A stretch of DNA of 64,000 nucleotides from Lamellibrachia luymesi (Eukaryota > Annelida > Polychaeta > Sabellida > Siboglinidae): the NCBI GenBank assembly GCA_009193005.1, contig SDWI01000844.1, forward strand, positions 2,163 through 66,162, written 5' to 3'. This document shows, piece after piece, positions 10,689-23,600 of the stretch (position 1 is its first letter; every line of letters starts with the position of its first letter). The translations under genes were made by a program, and so were the position numbers. A model generated the notes under the pieces. It saw only the letters and a list, made by a program, of their open reading frames with translations. It did no database searches and was not told the origin of the DNA.

Positions 10689-11932
10689 ATTTATTGAACA
10701 CTAGGTAATACATAATGAAAATGGTGTTTTGTTTAAAAGGTGCCTATATAAATAATACTAAGTAGTTCAACAACAAGTAAACAACAGTTGGATATATTTG
10801 ACCATTTATATAACATTATGTACCATTATGTACCATTTATATAACATTATGTACCATGCAACAAATTTGAGTTAGAAGATCTACTAGTAAAGATCTACTA
10901 GTAAACTATTTTAGGTATTTTACAATTCACAAAAGTAAGGTATACATTATTGAGTATAACCAAACAATTTGTCTTCAGAATGTTGCCACCAGGTCATATG
11001 CATATATAACCTTGCATAGATCAAGGGACTGTGTTTATGTAGATACACGTGTAAATAATCAATTAAACAGCATCCTGCTAGACTATGAAAATATATCAGT
11101 AAAATGCAGAATTTACGTATATTCACGTTTGTAAACCAAAGTTCACCCTCCATCGGACGCTAAATATTAAAAATTAGTGCCATAAATCATTATTTATGTA
11201 GTAGAAATGTATCACTGCACGCGGCGCCATCTAGCGGCCCAAAATGCAATGAATTGTTGACACCGTCACACGTGGGACGTCACTTTTAGGAGTGATGTAC
11301 GTTACTAGCCAGAGCTAGACAAGCAGAACTATTGTTTCGTAATGTTAATAAATGATCAATGAAAGACATGCAAAGTTTTTTTCCGTGAATTAAGATGAAT
11401 CCTGGATTAATCACCGCACTACTAGCGCCGCCTAACGAGCTCCGGCATTGCTAGGAAAGGAGAGATCGATCTGCGGTGTGATCCCAATGAAACAAGAGGT
11501 TGCGGGTTCGCCAGTGATTGAGTTTGTGTGCCACGACAGCACCATGTCGGCGGACTGGGATGGCCAGTGCGGTGTTCGCCACACAGGGCAAGCGGCGGGG
11601 TCCAGACTGCAGCGCGACGGTCTGTCCAGCCGTAGCACCAATAGAAGAGGCGCGTCGATACTTATTGCTAATGAGACAAAGATATGTGACTTGTCAAGAG
11701 CGCGTATGAGTTCATAATTCGCTATGGTGATGATCCCACCTTTAAGATTTGTGTTAGTAGCTCTTGACTTGTCATTCGACTCCCTGCAGGAAATGGAAAA
11801 TTGTCTATGGAAAAGCTATGTACCAGCAGGGAAGACTGATGTAATCGGATCCCTTTTCACTCCAATGAGCTATGCCTATCTGGCGGCTGTAGCTGAAAGC
11901 GAGAGTATGAAGGAAGTACTACATGTTACACC

Positions 11933-13304
11933 CAGGGCTGCAACAAGTAGACAATTTTTCTACTTGAGTAAAGGTAGAAGTAGATCCTGAAAAAAATCTA
12001 CTCAAGTAGAAGTAAAAGTGCCCCAAAAATATCTACTTGAGTAAAAGTAGGAAGTAAAAATTTCTACTTGAAGTAGAAACAAAAGTAGATCACGACTCAC
12101 GAGCCCACAAGCATAAACACGAAAATAGTACTTTTTAAGTTCAGACAAACACACACTTTCACACACTGGTAACACAGCAACAGATTGAAAGGCACACGAA
12201 CGCTTTATTCAGCTTGAGCAGCAACTGCTCAAACTCTGCATCCCCGATGCACGCGCGCAGTGCGGACTTTATGCGAAATACCGACGACAAATAAGGCCAC
12301 GGGGGCTGTAGTTGTGTCGGCGCTGTCATGACTAGTATAGAACGCTCTCGCAAATGAAACAAAGTGTAGAAAGGCAGGTCGCGCAAACGTAAAGTCAAAA
12401 GAGAAATGGCGACTACGGCTACACTCGATTTATATAGGTCAGCGATCCTACTCCGCGGTCAATTTTGAATTAGCGAATCAGAAGACAGGTTACGGATTTA
12501 CGCCCGTTGATTCCGCGCGTAGTGTGTATGCCGTTTCTGTGTACAGCGGAATAATTATGTGCTCTTCCTCCTTGTTCCCAGGGGTGAGGGTCAGGTAAAG
12601 TATTATCGAGCCACTCTTTCTGTTATTTCTTTCCATAGTTTTCTATCGGCCGCCCCCTCTCTATATCTTTCATCCTCCCCCGATCTTCTCATGTCCCTCC
12701 TCACGCAATCCTTCCATCTCAGCTATGGCCTTCCTTTTTTCCTGCGTCCTTTGTGTTTCCACCTCTGCTCTCTTTGCTAGTTTGCTTGCATCCATTCTTA
12801 CCAAGTGGCCTGCCAATCTCAGCCGGCTTCTCACCAATCTTCCTGTTAGGCTGCACTGAATCCCAACCTTTTTCCTCAGGTCGTTCATCCTTCTTCTGTC
12901 CACCCTCTTTGTTCTTGTTATTCGACGAACCCAGTTGTTCTCACAAACTTGCAGCTTGTCTTGTTGCTGTTCTGTCAATGCCACTGTCTCCAGACCATAC
13001 AGGCATGCTGGTGTAACACACGTTCTCAGGACTTTCCCTTTCAGCTTTTTCGAAATTGTTCTGTCCAACACGACTCCCTCTACCTTTCTCCAAGCATTCG
13101 GAATAATTATGCAGCGGAAAAAAATTAATCGGCCGGTGTCGGAACTTCGCTACATTTACAAAAGTAACACGTAATTCTACTTCGTTACAAGTAGAAGTAG
13201 ATCCATAAAAATGTACTTCGTTACAAGTAGAAAGTAAAAGAAACTACTCAAGTAAAGTAACGAAGTAGATCTACTTCGACAGTCTTCGTTACTTACCGGC
13301 TCTG
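11933..13304. mobile_element. Tol2-like non-autonomous hAT element
   Basis: Both ends carry the dense ctacttgagtaaaagtag-type subterminal repeats seen in Tol2-like hAT elements (11950-12090 and 13140-13285). The left end begins CAGGGCTG and the right end, read inward on the minus strand, begins CAGAGCCG. The flanking 8-mers are GTTACACC (11925-11932) and ATTACACT (13305-13312), a target duplication differing by two transitions, which indicates an old insertion. There is no transposase. A LINE fragment is nested inside at 12560-13098. Confidence 0.75.
12560..13098 (-). mobile_element. Nested LINE fragment with 13-bp target duplication
   Basis: The minus strand encodes a LINE C-terminal region (CVTPACLYGLETVALTEQQQ, LQVCENNWVRRI, LVRSRLRLAGHLVRM). 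The sequence CGGAATAATTATG stands on both sides (12547-12559 and 13099-13111), a perfect 13-bp target-site duplication. The host sequence is the Tol2-like hAT at 11933-13304, so the order of events is hAT first, LINE second. The open frame of 133 codons is a truncated relic. Confidence 0.85.
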
Positions 13305-13670
13305 ATTACACTGCATCACTACATAGGATCTACCAGGGATAAACAAAACAATGTCACCAGGGGTTCATTGTGGTGGCACAAAACTATAATGTAATTGGTA
13401 TGCTCTACCATGTTTCATATAAGTAGCACTACACATTCTTTAAATAAAACTACACGCACATTGTCAGTGGTAAATTAAAACTGAAGTAAGGGAAATGATC
13501 AACTTACTTTTACTACATCTGAAATATCATGATCTTTACGTTGTATTGTAGTCGCACTATCAACCTGCGGTGATCTTCTTCTTCCCTTGTTCCCTTGCGG
13601 GGGGTCCAAGTCACTTGACTGCTTCTTCTACTTTCGTTGTTAATGTTCTCCATTTCCCTGCAGTGATGCT

Positions 13671-13765
13671 CCGGGTTAATCCAGAAAGCGTCTTGTAACC
13701 AGCTCCAAACATTTCGTGGGCGGAAGTAACGCGACGCGGCAATGACGTAATTTCCGTTGTTGCTC
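13671..13765 (+). repeat. Dispersed repeat, copy 2 of the 6951-7045 family
   Basis: Ungapped alignment to 6951-7045, about three quarters identical over 80 bases counted by eye. Confidence 0.7.
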
Positions 13766-15804
13766 ATTCGACGCTTTCTGACGTAAGAGTCGTAAGCGGA
13801 CGTACGCATCCTCGCTAACCAGCGGTGATAGTAGTCCTACCACTGGCAGAACAACCTGTTGAAACGTGGAACTTTCGGTTTTCCCCAGGCCATGTGTGAA
13901 TGTACGCTGAATAATTTGCACGTGTCTTGGTCGACGTCGTTCTTGGAACTAGACGCGTCCGCCAAACTTCAACACCACTGTATTCTTAAATTGCATACAA
14001 GCGTGTATGCGTGCGCGCGCCATTTTTTATCCATGTTGTATACCCACGAGAATGAGGGGAACTTCAATTTACATAAAATAAATATATACCTTTGCCCAAT
14101 ACCAAACTTAATATGGTTCCAGGTTTCCAATTATATCAGTTAATTACGACGTAATTGTGATGTCATGGAACATTTATACATTATGCTTTCATGATATTTG
14201 CGTAGAGAATTTAAATACCTTTCCACAGATACCCAATCCGATATAGTTTGGTGTGATCTGTAACGTATTATGCGTAAATATCTATCCCTACCCCCAGTTT
14301 TTAATCTCAGTGGTCATACTTCCAGACACTCCCTGTCGAACACGCAGCAATTGCCAGGCAAACGACTAGATTTCAAATTGTTGTTATATAGGGTCATAAA
14401 AAATTTTGTCTTGAAAATGAAGGGAGAGATGGGGGGTTATACCTGACCCACAGACCATAGTCCAAGACTATGTTGCAGAAGAATGGGCCAGTGTCTCTTT
14501 GCAGTACCCATTATTGTTTGGAATGTTTTGGTCTCACCATCAGGACATGCCACTATTGCAGAAGAGTCGTCCTGTATGATTCTGGTTGCAGCTACACAGG
14601 AGTGTGTTCCATGTATTTTTCACCTGCTTTAGTCAAGAAGTTTATTGTCAGGTAAATGCATTGAGTAAGTCAATGGTTATATAAGTCCTCGTTGATGTAT
14701 GACATAAAACAACAAAAGTACAATTTATGTTGGTGTTCAGCTTTAATATCCATCCATAAAGAGTAACACAATTCATCAGATCACCTCCGAAAGCTTAATT
14801 AATGGTGTGAATAACAACACCATATTCGTATAAGGGTTTGCAGAAAGCACACGATGGACATACAACAGCAATAACCAGGCTTGGGAGTGACCAGACTTGT
14901 TTTCTGGGTTCACAATTCACATTCAACAACATTTGCATGACATTAGATGTATTAATTAGATGGTTTATAACCACAGAATCAGAAAAAACCTAAATGCAGA
15001 TTGTTCCAGTTACTATAAATCATAGTTACATAGTCATATATACAGTACATACAATTTATTCTATAAGTATGCATATCCCTTAGTACTGCAATGGATGAAA
15101 CTGAACTGCAATAACAATACTACAGTTTGCAGATAAGATTAATGTATACACACACATACGCATGATATGAGAAGTCTGTCAGTTTATGCAACACGACAAA
15201 GAAGTTGAACGGCTTAGTTTCATGCACAATCAATCACTGTAGTGTCCAGATAATCTTTCCACACAGAACTCTCTTCTTCAGAACACTTACATGAACATTA
15301 CAAAAGGGATGAGTGTAATACTTTCAAAAAGTAATCCAAATACTTCACAGTACTTTGAACGCTGCCCCCATTACTGGAAAAAAATATTCTTAGGAGCAAC
15401 GTAGAGAATATTTTAACTGTTGTTAAAATTAATATACTGCAATACTTTTTGTAAAAACATTGCAATTGTAATACTATTTTATTGCAAATTTTTTTTAGAT
15501 AATCTACCGTCTTGAATCGGGATGGTAGATTTTTCACGTTTATAAAAAGTTTCATATGCTGGAACAGAGCATGGCACCATAGAATTCAAGCGAGGGACTG
15601 TAAGCAAAAATGCAACAAAATTGCTGCAATACTGAATTGCAAATTTCAAAGTGCTTCAAATACTTAGCAAAATTCAGAATTGAGTATTATACTACTACAG
15701 TAGAGTCTTACACCCACCCTTGCATCACAACAGACAACTTATGCCATCAGGCAGCTCTGGAATGGAAGAAGAATAAAGAAACAAACAATAACAATTGAAA
15801 GCAC

Positions 15805-16200
15805 GACAGATGCACAGATATCAACTATAACAAAACTTAATATAAATGCACAAAATTTGTTGTGTGAAATGTTGCATTTGGTGTTTCTATAAAAGTCTCC
15901 TAATTTATTTATGTAACATAATAAAGAATATAATATTTCATAAGTAATTTCTATTTCATAGTAAACAAGATGGTATAAACAGATTCACACACGCACACAT
16001 TAACCAATAAATAATGTATAAAAAGATATTTTGTAAATAAGCAGACAGCCATATGTACAAAGAAAGATGTAGGGATATCAACTATTAAAAACTTACTTTA
16101 CATGCACAAATGCATTGTATGAAAAGTGGCATTTGCATAAAATTCTCATAATGTACTTATACAAGCGCCATATAGTTTCCTAACAAGTCCAAGAAATACT
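15805..16200 (+). repeat. Degenerate tandem duplication, period about 257 bp
   Basis: Blocks such as gatatcaacta, atgcacaaa, tgaaa-gt-gcattt and ata-aa-tctc recur in the same order from 15817 and from 16074. Confidence 0.45.
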
Positions 16201-17122
16201 AATATAAAAATAATTTTCTTAGAAGTCAACTAAATAAAATAACAACCAACAAAGTATGCATTGGCAACACAATAAACATTAATAGTTCATACAAATTTAA
16301 AAACTACTCCATCAACTATGCTTTACAAAGTAAATAAATGCTCTGAAAAGGTAATGTACTGGATTATTGTATAAATGTAGCCAGCTACATCCTGTACTGC
16401 TCTATATTCTAAAATGAATAGTTGCATATAATATTAAATGAATAGTTGTATATAATATTATTAACTACAAGTCTGTTTAACTTCTTGTGTCTTCCTTACA
16501 AACATCATTTGTATGTTATTACAAAACCATGTTGTGGCTTTTGCAGCCGTTACTACGAATGATTTTTGTTTTAATAAATTTAATGAATTAAAATATATAT
16601 TTATTCCCGAAAGCTCTGCGGTCTGTTTTTTGTATATTGGCTAAAATGAACGACACAATGCAACAACGACAAGCACCTCTGCTGGTGTTGGTAAGCAAAC
16701 AATATCTATGTAGCGCTGCACGTGAAAACCTGGCGTAAGTCGGAGGTGATAATTTCATACAAATGCATCTTTAGCAGATCAGTGGATTCAAAATATCAAA
16801 TTAATGATTTCACTAAAATTAGCTTCATTGTAGTTTAATTAATACTCCTACAAACTGTTATTTTTATCTTCTGAGGAACAAATGTCTTCACACTCATCAT
16901 TATCTCTCTTCATGCCTTATTTTCTGTAGATTTAGTTTTTTGCCAAAACAGAATTTCAATGGACATATAATTTAAACCATTTCAGGTACTTCATTTTTTG
17001 GGTATTATATTAAGATTTTCATAAACTTTCAGGAAATGACGAAATCTCAATTTGTGATTTTTCTTAAGACAGGTTTTCTTTTACAGTGTCACATACTGTG
17101 TATATATATATATATATATAAT

Positions 17123-17291
17123 TCAATTTAACACATTTAGATCCCAGTTGTATTCCTTGTAGATGATGTCGACCATGCCCTCTGTCTCGAGCTGATGCAG
17201 CAGCTGCTGCAGACAATACTGTTTGTCTCCCGGTAAGTGGCCAATACACCATCTGTGGCCAGAACACTCGGTCAGCGCTTCACACAATGCG
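17123..17291 (-). CDS. DUF547 gene, terminal coding exon 6
   Basis: Acceptor gttgttgtctctag|C. It encodes ALCEALTECSGHRWCIGHLP, then LQQLLHQLETEGMVDIIYKE and YNWDLNVLN with stop TGA at 17125-17123. The closing YNWDLN equals the terminal YDWS-type block of the family, so the C-terminus is complete. Confidence 0.85.
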
Positions 17292-20200
17292 CTAGAGACA
17301 ACAACGTCTGTATATTCATTGTCTCAGAAGTGGTTCATTTAGGGGTCATTCGCAATTGCTGACATTTACCTATTCGTACAAAGTGTACTAATTTTCAGAC
17401 CCCCCCTCTTCCCTAAATTATTTCTTAACATTTTTGATAATTTTCCAGGTTGAAAAAGGTATCAATGTAACAATGTCGCGCGATGACCAGTTATGCAGTT
17501 TAAAACAACACCACTGTTATATTGCACAACATAACAGTGGTGATATTTCGCATGCGACCGACATTTATTTTAATTAGTACACGGGCCTTGACCCTCCTTC
17601 CACTTTAGTACGCTTTATACGAATAAGTAAATGCCATTTTTTTAATGGTCCCTTATTATCACAAAGCAGATTAAAGGTCCCTCGTAAATTCAAATTATTT
17701 CCCTTGTCTTGTTTCATTTTCGTTTCACCCATTTTGTGAAAAATTTTGCTTAGCTAGTGTCCACTTCAACATGCTAGCTTGTATGTTCAAATTTGTTATT
17801 TAGTTTTGTAAAAATAATCATACAAACTACTACATTATTTTTGACTGGATCCAGTCAGAATTCGGAAAAGAAATTGGAAAAAGTGGTCTGGCTTTAATTT
17901 TTGTTGCTATAGCATAAACCTATTCATACTTTTGCTAGTTGCACTATATCAGGGGTTCTTAACCTAGGGGTCAGTGGAAGGGCTTCAGGGGGTCCGTGAA
18001 CTTGGGGCAAAAATTTACTATTTTGTCAAGTTCCTTCCTGTTTATGTGCATTTTTATGGGGGGGATCCATAGCTATCTTTAGATTCTCAAATGGGTCCGT
18101 GACCCAACAAAGGTTAAGAAGCACTGTACTATCTAATGATCAAAGTCAATTCCTTCAATGATTTTAACAAAAGTATGATTCTTTTATTAAAACTTCACCT
18201 TCAACTGGTTTAGCCTCTCACGAATCTGGTTCGTTGATGTACAAATATGTAGCATGTTAATCATTGAAAGAATCGACTTAGTTGTTAGATCTGGTAAGGC
18301 TCAAAATACTGAATATTCAAAATGGTAAACACTTTGTGGGTCAATGCCGATCATGGGCATGACTTCCATCCTCTCACTGATCACATGACAAAGTTACAAA
18401 ATTTCATTTGGTGAAATTTGTGAGTTTTCAGCTTTTCCATTTTCATTTCAATTATTGTTTGACCAAAGATTAAGTAATTTAATAGTTTGTCTGATGATTT
18501 CACAAAAACTACATGCAAAAGTTGCACAAACGAGCTGGCATGTTGCAGTAGATACTAGGTAGGTTTGATATTTCGCAAAATTTGAAATGAGACTAGCCAA
18601 AAAATCGAATTGAGGCACCTTTAAGCAGACTGTGCATATAACTATTCACGCACGCACACACGCATGCTCGCACGCACACACTTGGGCTAAATCAATTGAG
18701 GAGGGAGTTTTATAGATCCAGTTGTAGAAAAACATATCACTCTTAAAATGTTAGTTACTTCTGAAAGAATGTTGGCAAAAATAGCTGAGGCAGTTCGATA
18801 GCTACATCTAGTTGTTTGCAACTGCAGTTGATTTACTCAGTTACTCAGAAACATTGAGAAACATTGACATGAATGACTGACTAAGGCAGTCGCCAATTAG
18901 ATAATCACATCTAGGTTGAATTCGACTTAGCGAAAATAGTGACCAATGGTCACATTAGTCGTGACCAGTGCAAGCTGAACGCGTTCTGTCTGGTCAGAAC
19001 TCATATTCGTGCTAATATAGTGATTGATATTAATGTTATTGATATTACTTTTAGGGGCATTAGAAGCTGTATTCCGTTGGGTTTATGTTGCATGTGATGC
19101 TTGCTGCCCCTGTGAAACAACCAGCATTGACTAATTCTCGTTCAACTAAGATTTGTCAAATGGACATGTATGCATATTTCACATGTCATACATTGGTTTT
19201 ATTCACTGACCACTGGTTTGTGCTAGTCGGTAAGTCGAACTTGACCCTAGTTGTCTGCAATGGCAGTTCATTTACCTGACAGCCTCGACGTCGTTGCAGC
19301 CAAAGTCCGACCAGTACCATTGGAAGAGTTTGGATACCTTCACCTGCCTCTGGACCTGGTAGATGCTAAGTTCATCCTCAAGATAGCGGGTAGTTGCAGC
19401 GGTCAGCTGCTCATCCAGACCACTCGCTGTGTACACATCAAAGGCTGGACATGACTGCAACATTGATACATTATATGACCAAAAAGCAGACTTGATGACT
19501 TGAGTCACTCATTTTCATGACTACGACTTTACTAGGAATTCAGAGAAATGACTTGAGACTTGACTTGCCAGTTTGTGACTTGCCAACAAGTCCGGTGGTG
19601 CGAAACGTATGCAAAACGAGACCAAGTTGTGACAGGTCACACCAAATACAATCATTATTTTCAGTTGTTATAGTAATTGGCTAATGTTAAGGCGGGGCAG
19701 CACTAAACATTACCGCAACAATCATAGTGACTGGAGAACCCTGGTGACTTGGGACTTGACATTCAGAAAGATGACTCACGGCTTGACTTGGAGGTCATTG
19801 ACTTGAGACTTGGCTTTTGACTTGTCAACAAGCTTATCAAAAAGGCAATCAGCCAGTGCTTGTTTCTAATGTATGTCAATATTAAAAATGACCTGCATGT
19901 TACTAGTGCAACAGCAATAATATTTATATAAAATGGTACATTTGTGAATTGCATACAGCTTGAATCGACTGAGTCTGAGATGGTGACAAAGTAGCACAAA
20001 TAATTGGACAAATCCGTAGGCTGTGTCTGATTGTTTGTGCCACTCCTAGGATGATTACGAGATTAAAAAATTGCTATCCAAGGCAAAAAACCCAGTTGGC
20101 AAACGGATAAGGAAACCATTGACCAATTACAGCTGGATATATTTATTTATAGTAATTCCTTCATGTCACCCATCACTGTTCTATTCAAAAGTTGGGAAAT

Positions 20201-20625
20201 ATGCAGCTAAATAATCGATTTGCAACAACATTCAATTCCATTAATACTATCCACATTCTAAAGGCTGCCAGTCATAATTATCTAATGATCTAATCAGCAA
20301 CTATATACGAATTACATTAATTAATTCACCTTGGCAGCAAACACGAAGGCAAAGTGAACTCGTGGATCAAAAGATTTGACCACAAATGCAAGTCGAGGAT
20401 CGGTCTTCTCAAATGGCAATGTCTTAGAGCTCGGATGTGGCCGATTTGCTGCAAGAACATAATAACAAAGATTGGTTGTAGTACTGCTCTGGTCAAGTAA
20501 TACTGAATTAATAATAATAATAATGTTTTATTTCAGGCAAGAGCCCATAATATTATATATACATACAAGTAAAAAAACATAAATATACACACATTATGAA
20601 CAATAGAGGTACATGTAGTGAGAAA

Positions 20626-20657
<32 letters not shown>

Positions 20658-23600
20658 TACATACATGACATATAGTAAAAATATATATAAAATAAGTCAG
20701 GATAAAAAATATATTTGTATAAAAGTACAAACATCATGAATTAAAAGCATACAATTGATCAGTCCAATGTTTAATCAATGGACTTCGATAATAAATAAAA
20801 GTGTGAAAATAATTCACAAAAAGTATATTGTCGGATTTTTCCAACTGGCATAAAAGGCTAAAAATTGATGAGCGAATGCGTTCATTAAAGGATTTAACAT
20901 AATTAGTAGCGAACATATGACTTGCACTACAGCGGGGCGACAAGTTGTGTATAATTCTAAAACTGTTGCTATAAGCAACAGTAATACCTTTCAGACTCTG
21001 TTTTTTTTTTATTAAACCAAAGACTTGAGGTGTACATTGAACCACAGTATGAATTAAATAAAGTTGTTTTAATGGAACTGTTGCATAAGTAAAATTTTCT
21101 GGCTAAAGTATTTGCCTGTGCATAGATACATCTTTTCTGCCTGGCAATATCGTCATCACCAGTAAGGTTATTGTTTATAATATGGCCAAGGTATTTACAT
21201 TTCTCAGTGTAAGGTAGTGTATGGTTATTGATAACAACAGGATGAATATTTTTCTTGTCCCTAGGACAAGCCATTCGCTATGTAGTGTCGAAAGAGTTCT
21301 ATTAATAAAAATGTGAGCATTTCAGTTGAGTGATGCTTTTTAAATCCAAATTGGTTTACACATGTAGATAAAAAAGTAGAAACCCTGGATAATATCAAGG
21401 ATTCAAATAATTTACTAGCAATTGTGGCTAAAGCAATGGATCGGTAGTTGTTGTTATCAGACAGGTTACCCGCCTTATTTTTAATTTTGGGGGCTATGAT
21501 TGTAATCATCATAGCATCCGGTAAAAAACCGTGAATTAACATGCTGCTAGTGCCATGAGAACATGAAGTTTTTCATTCGCATATTTAAAATGTTCGTTAC
21601 TTACGCTATTATAACCCAGGGCTTTGCCTATAGGCATTGCATGTATTATATCTTGAATTTCCTTAACATTAACAATCATTTTGAACATTAAACTGTACAT
21701 TGCTACAGTATTCATTGATCTTCTTGATGTTGGCTGGAGAGCCAGGTATAGAGTTAAGTAGGGACTGGTAATGATGAAGCCACATATTCTTTACATTTTC
21801 CACACCAGAAGCACCACCAACATTGCTAGGATTTGGCAACCTGGAATTATTCATGTCCTTCCAGAAGTTTTTGAAGTCATTATTACATAGTTTAGAAGCA
21901 AGTCTTTCAGCTTTAAGAATTTCATCATTTTTTTCACAGTCTTTTGTTGCGTTTAAAATGAGCGCGTCTAATTTTCATTATATCATACAAGGGACCATGG
22001 CGAGGACTCCCAGCAGAACGCCAGAAGAGAAAGGATTCTCTAGCAGCTTGATGGGAGTCTCTGACTAGGTCGTTCTAGCCTAGAACAGTATACTTAGAAG
22101 ACATGTTGTTAGCCTTAGTAGGGATTGCCTCGGCAGCGTCTTTGAGTGATTTTATAGTATCATTGTAAAGATTGCTTAGCAAAGTGCGATGGGCTTCAAA
22201 AAACATTTAAAACATACAATTTGCACAGAGTTCACAAAGAGAGAAAAGGATTGTTTAAAAACCTTGTTCTGGGAAGATTTAAACATGGACAATATTCAAG
22301 ACTTGTTTATCAAAATCTTCAAATGTCAGCTGCAGATAAATTTTCAAGAATGTACCATTTGTCAAGCAAGATGTATTGTCAGATGTAAGTACAGGGTCAT
22401 GCTAGTGTTCAGTTTGTACAGTACAGTGTAAGAGATTGTATCTTCAGGGACTATTTGTGACAATAATGGCACCGTGGTCTTACACAGCGTTGGTATCTGC
22501 CTTTAATAAGGCGCTCATAGTGCTTGCTGCAGTATCAGAGCAAGTTATTAAGCAGCAGCTAATGTGGCGCCCATACAGGTTTTTGTAGATCGAGAACATT
22601 GGCTCTGTGAGTACACGACAGATTTTTCAATTTCTCTGCATGGGATCTTTTACTTCCCTTGACACAGGCACCAGATAGAAGGAACCAACGTCTTTTAGTG
22701 TCTCTTCCGAAAGATGCAAGCAAAGTGGGACGAACAAAATTGCCCAAGTTTCAAAACGGCAGCAGGTGGACTGGAACCCTGGTCTGGCGATCTAACTGTC
22801 AGGCTAGTGCGACACACTTAACAACCGTCCGTGAGCACTATACAATTAACCATGGAATTAGTGAGGTGGCGACGAGATTTTCATGAACCAGGTCTACAAT
22901 AAACAGCTATGATTTATTCAATGAAACAGACGGATTCACAAGAGGTCAATGAATAATGAATATGTAATATAGCAACGCAAGGGAATTAAGTGCAAATGAA
23001 AACAAGGTAACATGTATATAAACATACATACAACTATGTATATCAACCTGGCACATGTATATATACATACATACAACTATGTATATCAACTGTACAGTAA
23101 TAATTAATGTGATACAAGTACTTTTATAACTGAAATGCAAGGAATGGTATTTGAATTTTAAAAATGTTTAATAATGATTACGACACTGATAATGTATGGC
23201 TAATCACATACTAACTTTGCTGTTTAATCAGATGATAATATAATTATGTATCCAAATTAAAATATATTCATACTAAATCATGACATTTGACGGATCTTAA
23301 CTGGAGTGCCTGAAGGGTCAAATAACGACATCTCTCCGGAGGGAATGATGTAATCACCTTTTAAACTGCATGAAAACACAATAGGAGTCGCAATAAAACC
23401 CGTACTACTCACCTCTAAGGATGCCATGCATGATGTCAGGTAGACTAAGGACTTGACCCCCAACACTGTATGCAGTTGTCTGCCAGAGCGGCTCGAGTTT
23501 CATCACAGATTCTGGCAGTGTTTCCAGCTCACACAACCCATGAATTACAAGGCCGTTGTAGATATCGTCAGTAATTAAGGCATTAATTAGTAAACACAAA

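Larger units (their letters stand above)
8880..11924. other. Intergenic, no recognisable gene
   Basis: Short unrecognised open frames only. Minor repeats: a 14-bp direct duplication of agatctactagtaa near 10878-10906, and a duplicated acattatgtaccat block at 10814-10858. GC-rich patches at 9480-9700 and 11425-11650 are open for 60-90 codons but match no family I recognise. Confidence 0.45.
13313..17122. other. AT-rich intergenic stretch
   Basis: No recognisable coding exon on either strand. It holds the second copy of the dispersed repeat at 13671-13765, a degenerate tandem duplication with a period near 257 bp around 15805-16200, and an AT microsatellite at 17099-17120 just downstream of the DUF547 stop codon. 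tttatt at 16600-16605 (AATAAA on the minus strand) is one possible poly(A) signal for that gene. Confidence 0.45.

Noticed and set aside
11432..11717. Possible SINE or gene in a GC-rich patch with gaggttgcgggttcgcc
   Set aside because: A B-box-like word occurs but no A-box at proper spacing and no protein similarity; left unassigned.
17290..17311. Alternative acceptor tatacag|ACG for the last DUF547 exon
   Set aside because: It puts a stop codon five codons into the exon; the tctctag acceptor gives the conserved C-terminus.
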